This document shows, piece by piece, positions 52,636 through 61,724 of a DNA stretch of 64,000 nt. Made by a program: the position numbers and the translations under genes. This stretch comes from Glaciimonas sp. CA11.2 (GTDB taxonomy: Bacteria; Pseudomonadota; Gammaproteobacteria; Burkholderiales; Burkholderiaceae_D). Location: NCBI RefSeq assembly GCF_034314045.1, contig NZ_JAVIWL010000001.1, forward strand, positions 3,534,001 to 3,598,000. The letters run 5' to 3'. Under the pieces are notes generated by a model that searched no databases, had not been told where the DNA came from, and saw only the letters and a program-made list of their open reading frames with translations. The stretch's first letter is position 1. Every line of letters starts with the position of its first letter.

Positions 52636-53591
52636 CGCGCGCGCACCGTCATTGGGCCCAGATTAACGAATCCAGTTTTGTGGTTGGCATGCGTCTGATG
52701 TTTTGGCTATATCGTATCGCTGGTCGTTTGCCGTTTCGATTGGTGTTATATCCCATTCTCGGTTTTTATCTGGCGACCAAACCGATAGCGCGCCATGCCT
52801 CAAAAGATTATTTGCGGCGGGTGCGCGCATGTGGTTCGGTTGATGATAACGCGCAACTTCAGTCAGGTTTATCCGGGGTATTTCAGCACTTTGGCGCGTT
52901 TGCAGAAAGCATTCTGGACAAAATGCTGCTATGGGGCGGATTGTTTAAAACCCAAGACGTCACCAGCACCGGGAAGGAGCTGATTCGGGATAATTTGGAG
53001 GCAAAGCGCGGTGGCTTGTTGATTTGCGCCCATCTTGGCAATTTAGAGTTATGTCGCGTGTTATCGCGGCAGCGCAGCGGTTTGCGTATTACTGTTTTGG
53101 TCCACACCAAGCATGCGAAAGCTTTTAACCGATTGCTGGCAAAGCTTGATCCGGATAGTCAGTTGAATCTGATGCAAGTGACTGAACTGACCCCCGTCAT
53201 GGCAATGTTGTTGGCAGAAAAGGTGGCCCAAGGCGAGTTTGTGGCGATTGCTGGCGATCGCATTCCAGTATCGCCGCAGCCACGCGTCGCCCATGCCAAC
53301 TTTCTTGGGAACTCAGCCCCATTCCCTATTGGTCCTTATGTCTTGGCTAGCGTATTGCAATGTCCGGTTTATTTGCTGTTTACGTTGACTATTGGTAGCC
53401 GTTCCCAATGTCATTTTGAATTGTTTCGGGATGCCATTCATTTGCCACGTAAACATCGCAATCAAATATTGAATGAACTGGCCGCCGCGTATGCGAAGCG
53501 ACTGGAACACTATTGTTTGAAAGCGCCTTTGCAGTGGTTTAACTTTTATGATTTTTGGTATTTATCAACCTATGACAACGCACAACACTGA
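52632..53591 (+). CDS. LpxL/HtrB-like lipid acyltransferase
   Basis: A 319-residue acyltransferase of the lysophospholipid/lipid A late acyltransferase family: an N-terminal hydrophobic anchor, then GLLICAHLGNLELCRVL (the H-x4-D/E motif as HLGNLE) and EFVAIAGDRIPVSPQPRVAH. Here it probably attaches the polyene or a fatty acid to the glycolipid head group. The ATG overlaps the fusion gene stop by four bases. Confidence 0.88.
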   Translation: MTRAHRHWAQINESSFVVGMRLMFWLYRIAGRLPFRLVLYPILGFYLATKPIARHASKDYLRRVRACGSVDDNAQLQSGLSGVFQHFGAFAESILDKMLLWGGLFKTQDVTSTGKELIRDNLEAKRGGLLICAHLGNLELCRVLSRQRSGLRITVLVHTKHAKAFNRLLAKLDPDSQLNLMQVTELTPVMAMLLAEKVAQGEFVAIAGDRIPVSPQPRVAHANFLGNSAPFPIGPYVLASVLQCPVYLLFTLTIGSRSQCHFELFRDAIHLPRKHRNQILNELAAAYAKRLEHYCLKAPLQWFNFYDFWYLSTYDNAQH

Positions 53592-55155
53592 TCTAAACAC
53601 AGCATCAGAGATGCCTGACATTTTGCCGCGAAATATTTGTTTTGATCGAGAGCGTCTGACGATTGAAGATATTGTCGAGATCGCGTCCGGCTCAGCAAAA
53701 GTGACCCTATCTACGGATCCCGTATTTCGGGCCACGATCATGCGCGGAGCCGATTTTCTGGATCGTTTGTTGCGAGAGGACGGAACTATTTACGGCGTGA
53801 CGACCGGTTATGGGGATTCCTGTATGGTCAATGTGCCGGCTGAATTAGTGCTGGAATTACCGCATCATTTATATACCTATCATGGCTGTGGTCTCGGGGA
53901 ACATTTTACGCCCGAGCAGACGCGGGCTATTCTGGCGGTCCGCCTGGCGTCGTTGTGTAAAGGGTATTCTGGTGTCAGTGTCGGCCTACTCGAACAGATT
54001 ACTCGGCTGTTGAAAGAAGATTTGTTGCCGTTGATTCCCGCAGAGGGATCCGTCGGGGCTAGCGGTGATTTGACGCCGTTATCCTATCTCGCCGCCGTGC
54101 TGTGTGGTGAGCGCGAAGTCTGGCGTAAAGGCGTCAAAGTATCTGCTGCCGAGGCATTGGCTGCGGTCGGCATGACACCATTACGTTTGCGACCCAAAGA
54201 AGGTCTGGCGATCATGAACGGTACTGCTGTGATGACGGCGCTGGCCTGCCTTGCATATGACCGCGCCGAGTATCTGGTGCGCATTGCCACCCGCATTACC
54301 GCGATGTCGAGCTTTGCGCTGGACGGCAATGCACATCACTTCGACGAGGCGTTATTTGCTGTCAAACCGCACGCAGGGCAACAACAAGCTGCCGCATGGT
54401 TACGCCAGGATTTGCCGGCTCCAGATGCGCCTCGCAACGAACAGCGTTTACAGGATCGTTATTCGATTCGCTGCGCCCCACACGTGATCGGTGTCCTGGC
54501 CGATGCGCTTACCTGGATGCGGCAATCGATTGAGAATGAACTCAATAGTGCTAACGATAATCCCATCATTGACGGTGAAAATGAACGCGTGCTGCATGGC
54601 GGCCATTTTTATGGTGGTCATATTGCCTTCGCTATGGATAGTATGAAAAATGCGGTTGCCAACGTGGCCGACTTATTAGATCGGCAGATGGCGTTACTGG
54701 TCGATAGTCGTTATAACCACGGCTTGCCATCCAATCTATCAGGCGCAGAAGGACCGCGGGCTAGTATTAATCATGGCTTAAAAGCGCTACAAATCAGTGC
54801 ATCGGCCTGGACCGCTGAAGCGCTGAAACTGACCATGCCAGCCTCCGTATTTTCACGTTCTACCGAATGTCATAATCAGGACAAAGTCAGCATGGGTACG
54901 ATTGCTGCGCGGGATTGTTTGCGGGTGCTGCAATTGACCGAACAAGTAACGGCGGCATTGTTAATTAGCGTCCGCCAAGGTGTTTGGCTGCGCTGCCGGG
55001 TGGACGAGACAGCAAAACCCCAAAAGAACTTGCAAGTAATGCTGGATGTGCTGGCGGATGATATTGCGGCGATCAAGGAAGACCGTATGTTAGAGCCTGA
55101 TTTGCGTTTGTTGCTGGCGCGTATCAATTCGAAAGCATGGGATTTATATGTATAA
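53572..55155 (+). CDS. Aromatic amino acid ammonia-lyase (HAL/PAL/TAL family), probably tyrosine-specific
   Basis: A 527-residue MIO enzyme. The Ala-Ser-Gly triad that cyclises to the MIO cofactor is in EGSVGASGDLTPLSYLAA (about residue 163). GTTGYGDS-like VTTGYGDSCM precedes it, with the catalytic tyrosine early. The substrate-selecting pair aligns as His-Leu in LPHHLYTYHG, as in tyrosine ammonia-lyases, rather than Ser-His of histidase or Phe-Leu of PAL. Expected product: 4-coumarate, the aryl starter. ATG 53572 overlaps the acyltransferase gene; ATG 53611 is possible. Confidence 0.85.
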   Translation: MTTHNTDLNTASEMPDILPRNICFDRERLTIEDIVEIASGSAKVTLSTDPVFRATIMRGADFLDRLLREDGTIYGVTTGYGDSCMVNVPAELVLELPHHLYTYHGCGLGEHFTPEQTRAILAVRLASLCKGYSGVSVGLLEQITRLLKEDLLPLIPAEGSVGASGDLTPLSYLAAVLCGEREVWRKGVKVSAAEALAAVGMTPLRLRPKEGLAIMNGTAVMTALACLAYDRAEYLVRIATRITAMSSFALDGNAHHFDEALFAVKPHAGQQQAAAWLRQDLPAPDAPRNEQRLQDRYSIRCAPHVIGVLADALTWMRQSIENELNSANDNPIIDGENERVLHGGHFYGGHIAFAMDSMKNAVANVADLLDRQMALLVDSRYNHGLPSNLSGAEGPRASINHGLKALQISASAWTAEALKLTMPASVFSRSTECHNQDKVSMGTIAARDCLRVLQLTEQVTAALLISVRQGVWLRCRVDETAKPQKNLQVMLDVLADDIAAIKEDRMLEPDLRLLLARINSKAWDLYV

Positions 55156-55576
55156 AAAGGAAAGTCGCTGGACTGCCGAGATTGCCTTGAAAGTACAATT
55201 TTACGATCTTGACCCGATGGACATTGTCTGGCACGGCAATTATGTAAAGTATATGGAGCAAGCACGATGCGCGCTGCTCGATGCGATTGCGTACAACTAC
55301 TCGGAAATGCAGGATTCGGGTTATGCATGGCCGGTGATTGATTTACATCTGCGGTATGTTCACCCCGCAACGTTTGGTCAAGATATCAGCGTTCGCGCAA
55401 GTATTGTCGAATGGGAAAATCGCCTGAAGATGGATTATTTAATCACCGATCTTACCACCGGCCAGCGCTTGACCAAGGGTACGACCACGCAAGTCGCGGT
55501 TGATATCGCGACGCGTGAAATGTGTTTTGCTTCGCCTGCTGTGTTGTTTCAAAAATTGGGAATTGCTACACCATGA
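55148..55576 (+). CDS. YbgC-like 4-hydroxybenzoyl-CoA-type thioesterase
   Basis: A 142-residue hotdog thioesterase with the active-site pattern FYDLDPMDIVWHGNYVKYM, E-Q-A-R after it. In aryl-polyene clusters this family could release the finished chain or edit ACPs. It overlaps the lyase gene by eight bases and the LolA-like gene by four. Confidence 0.88.
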   Translation: MYKKESRWTAEIALKVQFYDLDPMDIVWHGNYVKYMEQARCALLDAIAYNYSEMQDSGYAWPVIDLHLRYVHPATFGQDISVRASIVEWENRLKMDYLITDLTTGQRLTKGTTTQVAVDIATREMCFASPAVLFQKLGIATP

Positions 55577-56217
55577 AACGTTTATTTTCATCCGGTTTAT
55601 TTTCGTCGATAGTCACGCCAGTTTTGATTAGTGGTTTTTTCATCGTTCTGGCTGCATCTGCGCAAGCGGCTGCACCTATCGCAAAAATACAGGAAATGTT
55701 GGCAAAGCCGCCGGTCTTGTGTGGTCGCTTCGACCAAGCCAAGCAACTGATGGGAATCAAAAAACCATTACTGTCGAATGGTCGTTTTTGTGTTGTGAGC
55801 GGCAAAGGTGTTCTATGGCGAACATTGCAGCCATTTCCGAATACATTGCGTCTCAAGCGCGATGAGATCGTGCAAATGCAGGGTGATCGCGTGGCTATGC
55901 GACTGGATGCCAAGCAGGAACCGGTAGTCCGAATGATCAATAGCGTGATGTTCTCTTTAGTAGCTGGCGATTTGAGTCAATTGGAATCTTTGTTTGACAT
56001 GGATGGCAGCATTCAGGGCAGCACTTGGAAAGTCGCTCTAAAGGCACGTCAACCGGCGCTAGCCAAAGCGATCGGTACGCTGACACTGACCGGCGGTACT
56101 ACCGTCAAAAGCGTGACGATCAACGAAGCCAGTGGTGACCGCACCGAGATTACTTTCTCCGGCGTGCAGAGCGGCGTAAATGCGATGACCAGCGAAGAAG
56201 GGGCCGCACTTGACTAA
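55573..56217 (+). CDS. LolA-like periplasmic lipoprotein-carrier homologue
   Basis: A 214-residue exported protein with a signal peptide (VLISGFFIVLAASAQAAAP) and a LolA-like beta-fold, visible as LCGRFDQAKQLMGIKKPLLS, GRFCVVSGKGVLWRTLQPFP and LRLKRDEIVQMQGD. It probably shuttles the lipidated polyene across the periplasm between the MMPL exporter and the outer membrane. The ATG overlaps the thioesterase stop by four bases. Confidence 0.85.
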   Translation: MKRLFSSGLFSSIVTPVLISGFFIVLAASAQAAAPIAKIQEMLAKPPVLCGRFDQAKQLMGIKKPLLSNGRFCVVSGKGVLWRTLQPFPNTLRLKRDEIVQMQGDRVAMRLDAKQEPVVRMINSVMFSLVAGDLSQLESLFDMDGSIQGSTWKVALKARQPALAKAIGTLTLTGGTTVKSVTINEASGDRTEITFSGVQSGVNAMTSEEGAALD

Positions 56218-58669
56218 CGAGGCCGGTGATAAGGCCAATACTGAAATCGATACCGGAACCAGTAATAGTGTTAGCAAGTGGCCGAAACGATTGGTGTGGA
56301 TCTGGCTGCTGGTGGTTGGGCTGATATTGAGTCATAACGCCTATCTATGGTTGGTACAAAAGGTCGTACCCGATACTGATATTCTTGCGTTATTGCCCGT
56401 GGAGCAGCGTGATCCGGTTTTACAACAAGCGTTCACGCATATGGTGGATTCGGCCCAGCAACGGGTTATTGTGCTGGTTGGGGCCGACGATTGGGCGCAA
56501 GCGCGTGCAGCTGCCGATGCTTACTCTGCGGTACTGATCAAACATCCCGCATTGTTCGAGGCCACAGCACCAATGTCGGAGCAAGCGCAGACCGACTGGT
56601 TAGGGCCATCGCAGCAAAATCGACTCAGTTTGTTGACCGCCGAGCAGCAAAAGCTGCTGCAGGAGAAGCCACCGGCGTTCTGGGTTGAGTCCGCCTTGAG
56701 ACAGTTATATAGTCCTTTTTCTGGTCCTAAATTGGGTGCGTGGCAGGATGATCCGTTTGGCTTGTTTACGGGCTGGGTGCAGGCGCGCGCGCAAGAGACG
56801 CCGGTCAGGCCCCGTGATGGCTATTTGTTCGTGGAGGCCAATGGCCGCCAATATGTGATGCTATTGCTGACTTTGCGTCAACCGGCGTTTTCAATGGCAA
56901 ACCAGCAAGCAGTATTGCCATTGCTGAACGTCGCTGCCAAGGCAGCCAAATTAACCGTTCCCAAAGTTGAGTTGATTAGCGCCGGTGTGATATTGCACGC
57001 TGGTGCTGCCAGCGCTCAGGCTAGTGCCGAGATGTCGACCATTGGTGTAGGTTCGCTTCTTGGGATCGTACTGCTGATGTGGTTGACATTCGGTGCATTT
57101 CGGCCTGTCGGCTTGATTGTTCTGTCGATCGCTATCGGCTGCCTTGGAGCCTTTTCAATTTGCTGGCTTATTTTTGGACGCGTGCATTTGCTGACCCTTG
57201 TGTTTGGCGCTAGTCTGATCGGTGTTGCACAGGATTATGGCATCTATTTTTTATGTAGTCGTGCAGGAAGTGATAAGTCCCTACCGTCGCACCAATTGTT
57301 ACGGCGTCTATTGCCGGGATTGTTATTGACGTTGACCGCTGCCGTGATTGGCTACATCGGGTTGGCGCTGACGCCTTTTCCAGGGCTAAGGCAGATGGCG
57401 GTCTTTTCGGTACTGGGTTTGGTGTTTGCGTGGCTGACCGTGATTTGCTGGTTTCCGACTTTGGTCCAGCCGTCGACTTTAAAGGGGACACGTTTTGCCG
57501 ACTGGTGTGGGGCGAGTCGTCATCACTGGCCGCTATTTCAACGTAATTTTGGCACCTTGTTGGTAGCGATATTATTTGGTGTTTTCGTGGTGACTGGATT
57601 AACCCGATTGCGCGTCAACGATGACATCCGCTCTTTGCAGTCTCCGCCGAAAGTGCTGTTAGACGATCAGATCAAATTATCAAAAATACTCGACGCACCG
57701 ACTCCCGTGCAATTTTATCTGGTACGCGGTGATAGCGCGGAGCAAGTGTTGCAACGTGAAGAAGCGCTGCGGTTACGGCTCGATCCATTGATCGCGCAGC
57801 ACGTAATCAGCGGTTATCAGGCGATGTCCAGCTGGACGCCATCAATGCAAGCGCAAATCGCGAACCGCGTATTAGTGGAGCGCGCTCTACTAGGTAAAGA
57901 CGGACCGTTGAAAGCCCTGGCGGCGCAGCTTGGCGAGGACCAAAGCTGGATTAAGCAGATGCGTGAGCGGGCGTTGGGTGCGGCAACTCAGGTTGGTACC
58001 AACACCAGCACTTTGACGCCTGATGCATTTTTAAAAACCCCGGCGAGTGAACCGTCACGACATCTTTGGCTTGGTCGGGTTGAGGGTGTGCATGGTGTGA
58101 CTTTTGCCAGCATTGTGGCGTTGCGTGGTCTGAATAATTATGCGAATTTACCCCTGTTACAAAAGACAGCATCGCACTTGGATGGTGTTCAATGGGTCGA
58201 TAAAGTGAGCGAAATTTCTACTGTATTGGGTGATTACCGGCAATATATGGGAAGTGTATTACTGGGCGCTTATGTTGCCATTTTCTTGCTGCTGTTCGGG
58301 CGTTATCGTTTTGCAGGATGGCGTGTGGTGTTGCCTCCAGCTATTGCCAGTATTGGGGTGCTTGCTTTACTAGGGATTATTGGTCAACCCTTGCAAATGT
58401 TTCATATGCTGGCGCTGATGCTGATCCTCGGATTGGGTGTTGATTACGGTATTTTTTTGCAGGAGAAAACTGACCATCAAGATCCCGCAGGACGGTTTGC
58501 CTGGCTGGCGGTTTGTTTGTCGGCTGTAAGCGCCTTATTGTCATTCGGGCTATTAGCGTTATCAAGTACGCCGCCGTTGCATGCGTTTGGATTCACGATG
58601 TTGGTTGGCATCGCGATTGTGTGGCTGATAGCACCTTGTTTTAGCCAAAGTAAAAACTCACGGTTGTAA
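56210..58669 (+). CDS. MMPL/RND-family exporter of the aryl-polyene cluster
   Basis: An 819-residue membrane protein with the two-fold RND layout: one N-terminal helix, a periplasmic domain (residues about 50-270), five or six helices (GSLLGIVLLMWLTFGAF onward), a second periplasmic domain (about 480-680) and another helix bundle near the C-terminus. Conserved GVAQDYGIYFLCS and LGLGVDYGIFLQEK in the two halves carry the proton-relay aspartates. It presumably moves the polyene lipid out of the inner membrane. It starts with TTG overlapping the LolA-like gene. Confidence 0.9.
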   Translation: MTNEAGDKANTEIDTGTSNSVSKWPKRLVWIWLLVVGLILSHNAYLWLVQKVVPDTDILALLPVEQRDPVLQQAFTHMVDSAQQRVIVLVGADDWAQARAAADAYSAVLIKHPALFEATAPMSEQAQTDWLGPSQQNRLSLLTAEQQKLLQEKPPAFWVESALRQLYSPFSGPKLGAWQDDPFGLFTGWVQARAQETPVRPRDGYLFVEANGRQYVMLLLTLRQPAFSMANQQAVLPLLNVAAKAAKLTVPKVELISAGVILHAGAASAQASAEMSTIGVGSLLGIVLLMWLTFGAFRPVGLIVLSIAIGCLGAFSICWLIFGRVHLLTLVFGASLIGVAQDYGIYFLCSRAGSDKSLPSHQLLRRLLPGLLLTLTAAVIGYIGLALTPFPGLRQMAVFSVLGLVFAWLTVICWFPTLVQPSTLKGTRFADWCGASRHHWPLFQRNFGTLLVAILFGVFVVTGLTRLRVNDDIRSLQSPPKVLLDDQIKLSKILDAPTPVQFYLVRGDSAEQVLQREEALRLRLDPLIAQHVISGYQAMSSWTPSMQAQIANRVLVERALLGKDGPLKALAAQLGEDQSWIKQMRERALGAATQVGTNTSTLTPDAFLKTPASEPSRHLWLGRVEGVHGVTFASIVALRGLNNYANLPLLQKTASHLDGVQWVDKVSEISTVLGDYRQYMGSVLLGAYVAIFLLLFGRYRFAGWRVVLPPAIASIGVLALLGIIGQPLQMFHMLALMLILGLGVDYGIFLQEKTDHQDPAGRFAWLAVCLSAVSALLSFGLLALSSTPPLHAFGFTMLVGIAIVWLIAPCFSQSKNSRL

Positions 58670-58680
58670 AGGTAGAAAAA

Positions 58681-59913
58681 ATGGATATTAACGTTAAGAA
58701 GTGTGATGTTGTCGTAATCGGTGCGGGTCCGGCAGGATCGGTCGCAGCTGCGTTATTGCGACAGCAAGGTCGCCAGGTCCTGGTCCTTGAGCGTGAGCAG
58801 TTTCCGCGTTTTAGTATTGGTGAAAGTTTATTGCCGCAAAGTATGGCTTATCTGGAGCAGGCCGGCATGCTGCAAGCGGTAGTTGAAGCTGGATTTCAAT
58901 ATAAAAATGGCGCAGCTTTTGTGCGCGGCAAAAAATACACTGCTTTCGATTTTCGTGATAAACATGCTAACGGTTGGGGCACCACTTATCAGGTGCAACG
59001 TGCCAATTTCGATCAGTTGTTGGCCAAAGAAGCAGAGCGCCAAGGCGCTGAAATATGTTTTCAGCATACAGTCACCGCTGTCGACCTCAATGGCGGCAAG
59101 CCGCGTGTTAAGGTGCAAGATCCGAGTGGCATAGAATATAAGGTTGAAGCAGAGTTTATTTTGGATGCAAGTGGATTTGGCCGTATTTTGCCGCGCTTGC
59201 TGGAACTGGAAACGCCATCTAATTTTCCTGTTCGTGGTGCGATTTTTACGCATATTGAAGATGGCATCGCTTCACCAGATTTTGATCGGAATAAAATTCG
59301 TGTCACGGTGCATCCTGAGCATTGCGACGTCTGGTATTGGCTGATTCCGTTCGCTGGCGGTCGCTGTTCGATCGGCGTGGTGGCCGAAACAGCGTTTTTG
59401 GCTAAATATCAAGGGTCGGACACTGAACGTCTTCAAGCGCTGGTGAATGAAGATCCGGCATCGCGGAAACTGCTGGAAAACGCTTGCTGGGATACGCCAG
59501 CGCGTTCTATCGTCGGTTATTCTGCCAATGTTAAATCGTTATGGGGAAAAGGTTATGCGTTGCTTGGCAATGCTGGTGAGTTCCTTGATCCGGTATTTTC
59601 TTCGGGTGTCACTATTGCCTTAAAATCTGCCAGTTTGGCTGCCGAAGTATTAGGTCGCCAGTTATCCGGCGCTAAAGTCGATTGGGAGAGTGAGTATGCG
59701 ACTCCACTCAAAAAAGGCGTCAATACGTTTCGGACGTTTGTTGAGTCGTGGTACGGCGGTGGATTTCAAAACGTTATTTTTCATGAAAATCAGCAACCCG
59801 AAATTCGTCGCATGATTTCGTCAATTTTGGCTGGTTACGCGTGGGACGAGAGTAATCCCTATGTACGCGAAAGTAAGCGTCGTTTGAAGGCGCTGGAGGA
59901 AATATGCGCTTGA
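58681..59913 (+). CDS. FAD-dependent oxidoreductase, halogenase/geranylgeranyl-reductase-like
   Basis: A 410-residue flavoprotein. The dinucleotide fold is VVVIGAGPAGSVAAALLRQQ (residues 10-29), then FPRFSIGESLLPQSM, GWGTTYQVQRANFDQLL and GNAGEFLDPVFSSGVTIALK. The lysine of the WxWxIP motif of true tryptophan halogenases was not found (it reads VWYWLIPFAGG), so a monooxygenase or desaturase acting on the ring or chain is more likely than a halogenase. It starts 11 bases after the exporter gene and overlaps the DUF3261 gene. Confidence 0.85.
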   Translation: MDINVKKCDVVVIGAGPAGSVAAALLRQQGRQVLVLEREQFPRFSIGESLLPQSMAYLEQAGMLQAVVEAGFQYKNGAAFVRGKKYTAFDFRDKHANGWGTTYQVQRANFDQLLAKEAERQGAEICFQHTVTAVDLNGGKPRVKVQDPSGIEYKVEAEFILDASGFGRILPRLLELETPSNFPVRGAIFTHIEDGIASPDFDRNKIRVTVHPEHCDVWYWLIPFAGGRCSIGVVAETAFLAKYQGSDTERLQALVNEDPASRKLLENACWDTPARSIVGYSANVKSLWGKGYALLGNAGEFLDPVFSSGVTIALKSASLAAEVLGRQLSGAKVDWESEYATPLKKGVNTFRTFVESWYGGGFQNVIFHENQQPEIRRMISSILAGYAWDESNPYVRESKRRLKALEEICA

Positions 59914-60503
59914 CTGCGATAGGCAAACGTTATGCGGCCTTAATCGTGGTGGCCGTGCTGATGGCGGGTTGCGCCAGTACCGAGCCTGCGGCACCGCCAG
60001 AGCGATTGGGTTTAAAACTGTCGCCAGCGTCATTGGGTGCCAGCATCAGCTTGCAACAGCATTTGACGGTTGAACGTAATGGTCGCACTGATCAACTGGA
60101 TGCTGCGCTTGAAATTGATCCTAAAGAATTAAATATGGTCGGGTTGGCGTTGGGGCAACGCGTATTGACTTTGCATTATGATGGAAAAACGTTAGAGTCC
60201 TGGCGTCATCGGATGCTGCCGTCTCAAGTTCGGGCGGATGACGTGTTGGAGGATACGCAACTGACCTTATGGCCGGTAGAAGCCATTCGGAAGGCGTTGC
60301 CTGAAGGCTGGAAAATTGAACAACAGGGTTTGCGCCGGACCTTGTTGCGTGATGGCGTCCCGGTCACTGTCATTGTTTATAGTAATGCGTCGCCATGGAG
60401 CGGCAAGGTGGAATTAACGAACATCCGTTATCACTATCGCCTGACAATTGAGTCAGTTGGCGGCGATAGTTCAAGTACGCCGATAAAAATTGCGGCACCT
60501 TAA
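59904..60503 (+). CDS. DUF3261 outer-membrane lipoprotein
   Basis: A 199-residue lipoprotein: signal peptide and lipobox LMAGCAST (Cys about residue 23), then a beta-rich domain of the DUF3261 type with LHYDGKTLESWRHRMLP and VEAIRKALPEGWKIEQQGLR. In aryl-polyene clusters it follows the exporter and FAD enzyme and may help insert the polyene lipid in the outer membrane. It overlaps the FAD enzyme gene by ten bases. Confidence 0.85.
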   Translation: MRLTAIGKRYAALIVVAVLMAGCASTEPAAPPERLGLKLSPASLGASISLQQHLTVERNGRTDQLDAALEIDPKELNMVGLALGQRVLTLHYDGKTLESWRHRMLPSQVRADDVLEDTQLTLWPVEAIRKALPEGWKIEQQGLRRTLLRDGVPVTVIVYSNASPWSGKVELTNIRYHYRLTIESVGGDSSSTPIKIAAP

Positions 60504-60518
60504 TTTGGTCATTTGAAT

Positions 60519-61724
60519 ATGTTTTATTTAAACGAACTGGGTCTTATTTGCGCGCTTGGCGATACCCATGCCGGAATCCGTCAGCGCCTGTTTGCCGGCC
60601 AAACCGGCATTGTGATGACGGATCGCTATTCATCCGTTGGTGCGTTGCCGATCGGTTGCGTGGAAAGTGTTTTGCCTACGATGGATCTTGGTAACTACCC
60701 GCTAGCCCATCGTAGCCGGAATAATCAACTGCTGTTGGCTGCGTTAAAACAGATACGACCAGCAGTGGATGCCGTCATCGAACAGTACGGACCCGACCGG
60801 ATAGCGATTGTACTTGGCACCAGTACCTCTGGCATTGCCGAAACCGAAGCGGCATTTCACGCGGCGTATGGGAAAACTGCAAGCGTGGACCCTGCGGATC
60901 GAAAATTTCCGCCAAACTTTACTTATAGACAACAAGAGATGGGATCAGCCGCAGCGATGTTAGCCGATGCGTTAGGAGTAACTGGTCCGGCTTATGTGCA
61001 TTCCAGCGCTTGCGCTTCCAGCGCCAAAGCGTTGGCGAGCGCCGCACGACTAATCCAGATGGGTTTGTCTGATGTAGTACTTACCGGCGGAGTTGATTCG
61101 TTATGCGCATTCACTGTAGCTGGATTCGGTGCTCTGGCGTCGGTCAGTAAAGTGCGGTGCAATCCATTTAGCGCCAATCGCGACGGTATTAATATTGGCG
61201 AGGGTGCAGCATTGTTTTTGATGAGTGCAAAACCTGCGACGGTAGCATTGCGCGGGTGGGGCGAGTCTTCTGATGGTTATCATATTTCTGCGCCAGATCC
61301 AGATGGTAACGGTGCCCGAATTGCCATTACCCAAGCGCTCAGAAGGGCCAACGTCGACGCGACGCAGATCGATTACATCAATTTGCACGGTACGGCTACC
61401 CAGCAAAACGATGCTATGGAAAGTAGGGTCGTGAATACTATTTTTGGCGACCGAGTCGCCGCAAGTTCGACTAAAGCTTATACCGGTCATACCTTAGGTG
61501 CAGCGGGTGCAGTTGAAGCCGGTTTGTGTTGGCTGGCAATGCAAGATGACAATTCTGGCGGTTATTTACCACCGCATTTGTGGGATGGTGTCACGGATAA
61601 CAAGTTGGCGGAATTGAATCTACTACCTGAAGGATATCGGCTTGGGCATCCATTGCGCTGGGCGCTAAGTAACTCATTTGCATTTGGTGGCGCTAACGCA
61701 GCGCTGGTGATGGGACGCGAATAA
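60519..61724 (+). CDS. Beta-ketoacyl-ACP synthase (elongating ketosynthase)
   Basis: A 401-residue thiolase-fold condensing enzyme with the full Cys-His-His triad: HSSACASSAKALASAARL (Cys about 168), INLHGTATQQND and STKAYTGHTLGAAGAVEAG. Corresponds to the ApeO-type ketosynthase that extends the polyene with malonyl units, pairing with the chain-length factor at 46955. TTG 60513 is an alternative start. The stop overlaps the dehydratase start by one base (TAATG). Confidence 0.92.
   Translation: MFYLNELGLICALGDTHAGIRQRLFAGQTGIVMTDRYSSVGALPIGCVESVLPTMDLGNYPLAHRSRNNQLLLAALKQIRPAVDAVIEQYGPDRIAIVLGTSTSGIAETEAAFHAAYGKTASVDPADRKFPPNFTYRQQEMGSAAAMLADALGVTGPAYVHSSACASSAKALASAARLIQMGLSDVVLTGGVDSLCAFTVAGFGALASVSKVRCNPFSANRDGINIGEGAALFLMSAKPATVALRGWGESSDGYHISAPDPDGNGARIAITQALRRANVDATQIDYINLHGTATQQNDAMESRVVNTIFGDRVAASSTKAYTGHTLGAAGAVEAGLCWLAMQDDNSGGYLPPHLWDGVTDNKLAELNLLPEGYRLGHPLRWALSNSFAFGGANAALVMGRE

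Noticed and set aside
58681..59913. Calling the FAD enzyme a tryptophan halogenase
   Set aside because: The FAD fold is similar but the WxWxIP motif and catalytic lysine were not seen, so only a general FAD oxidoreductase is claimed.
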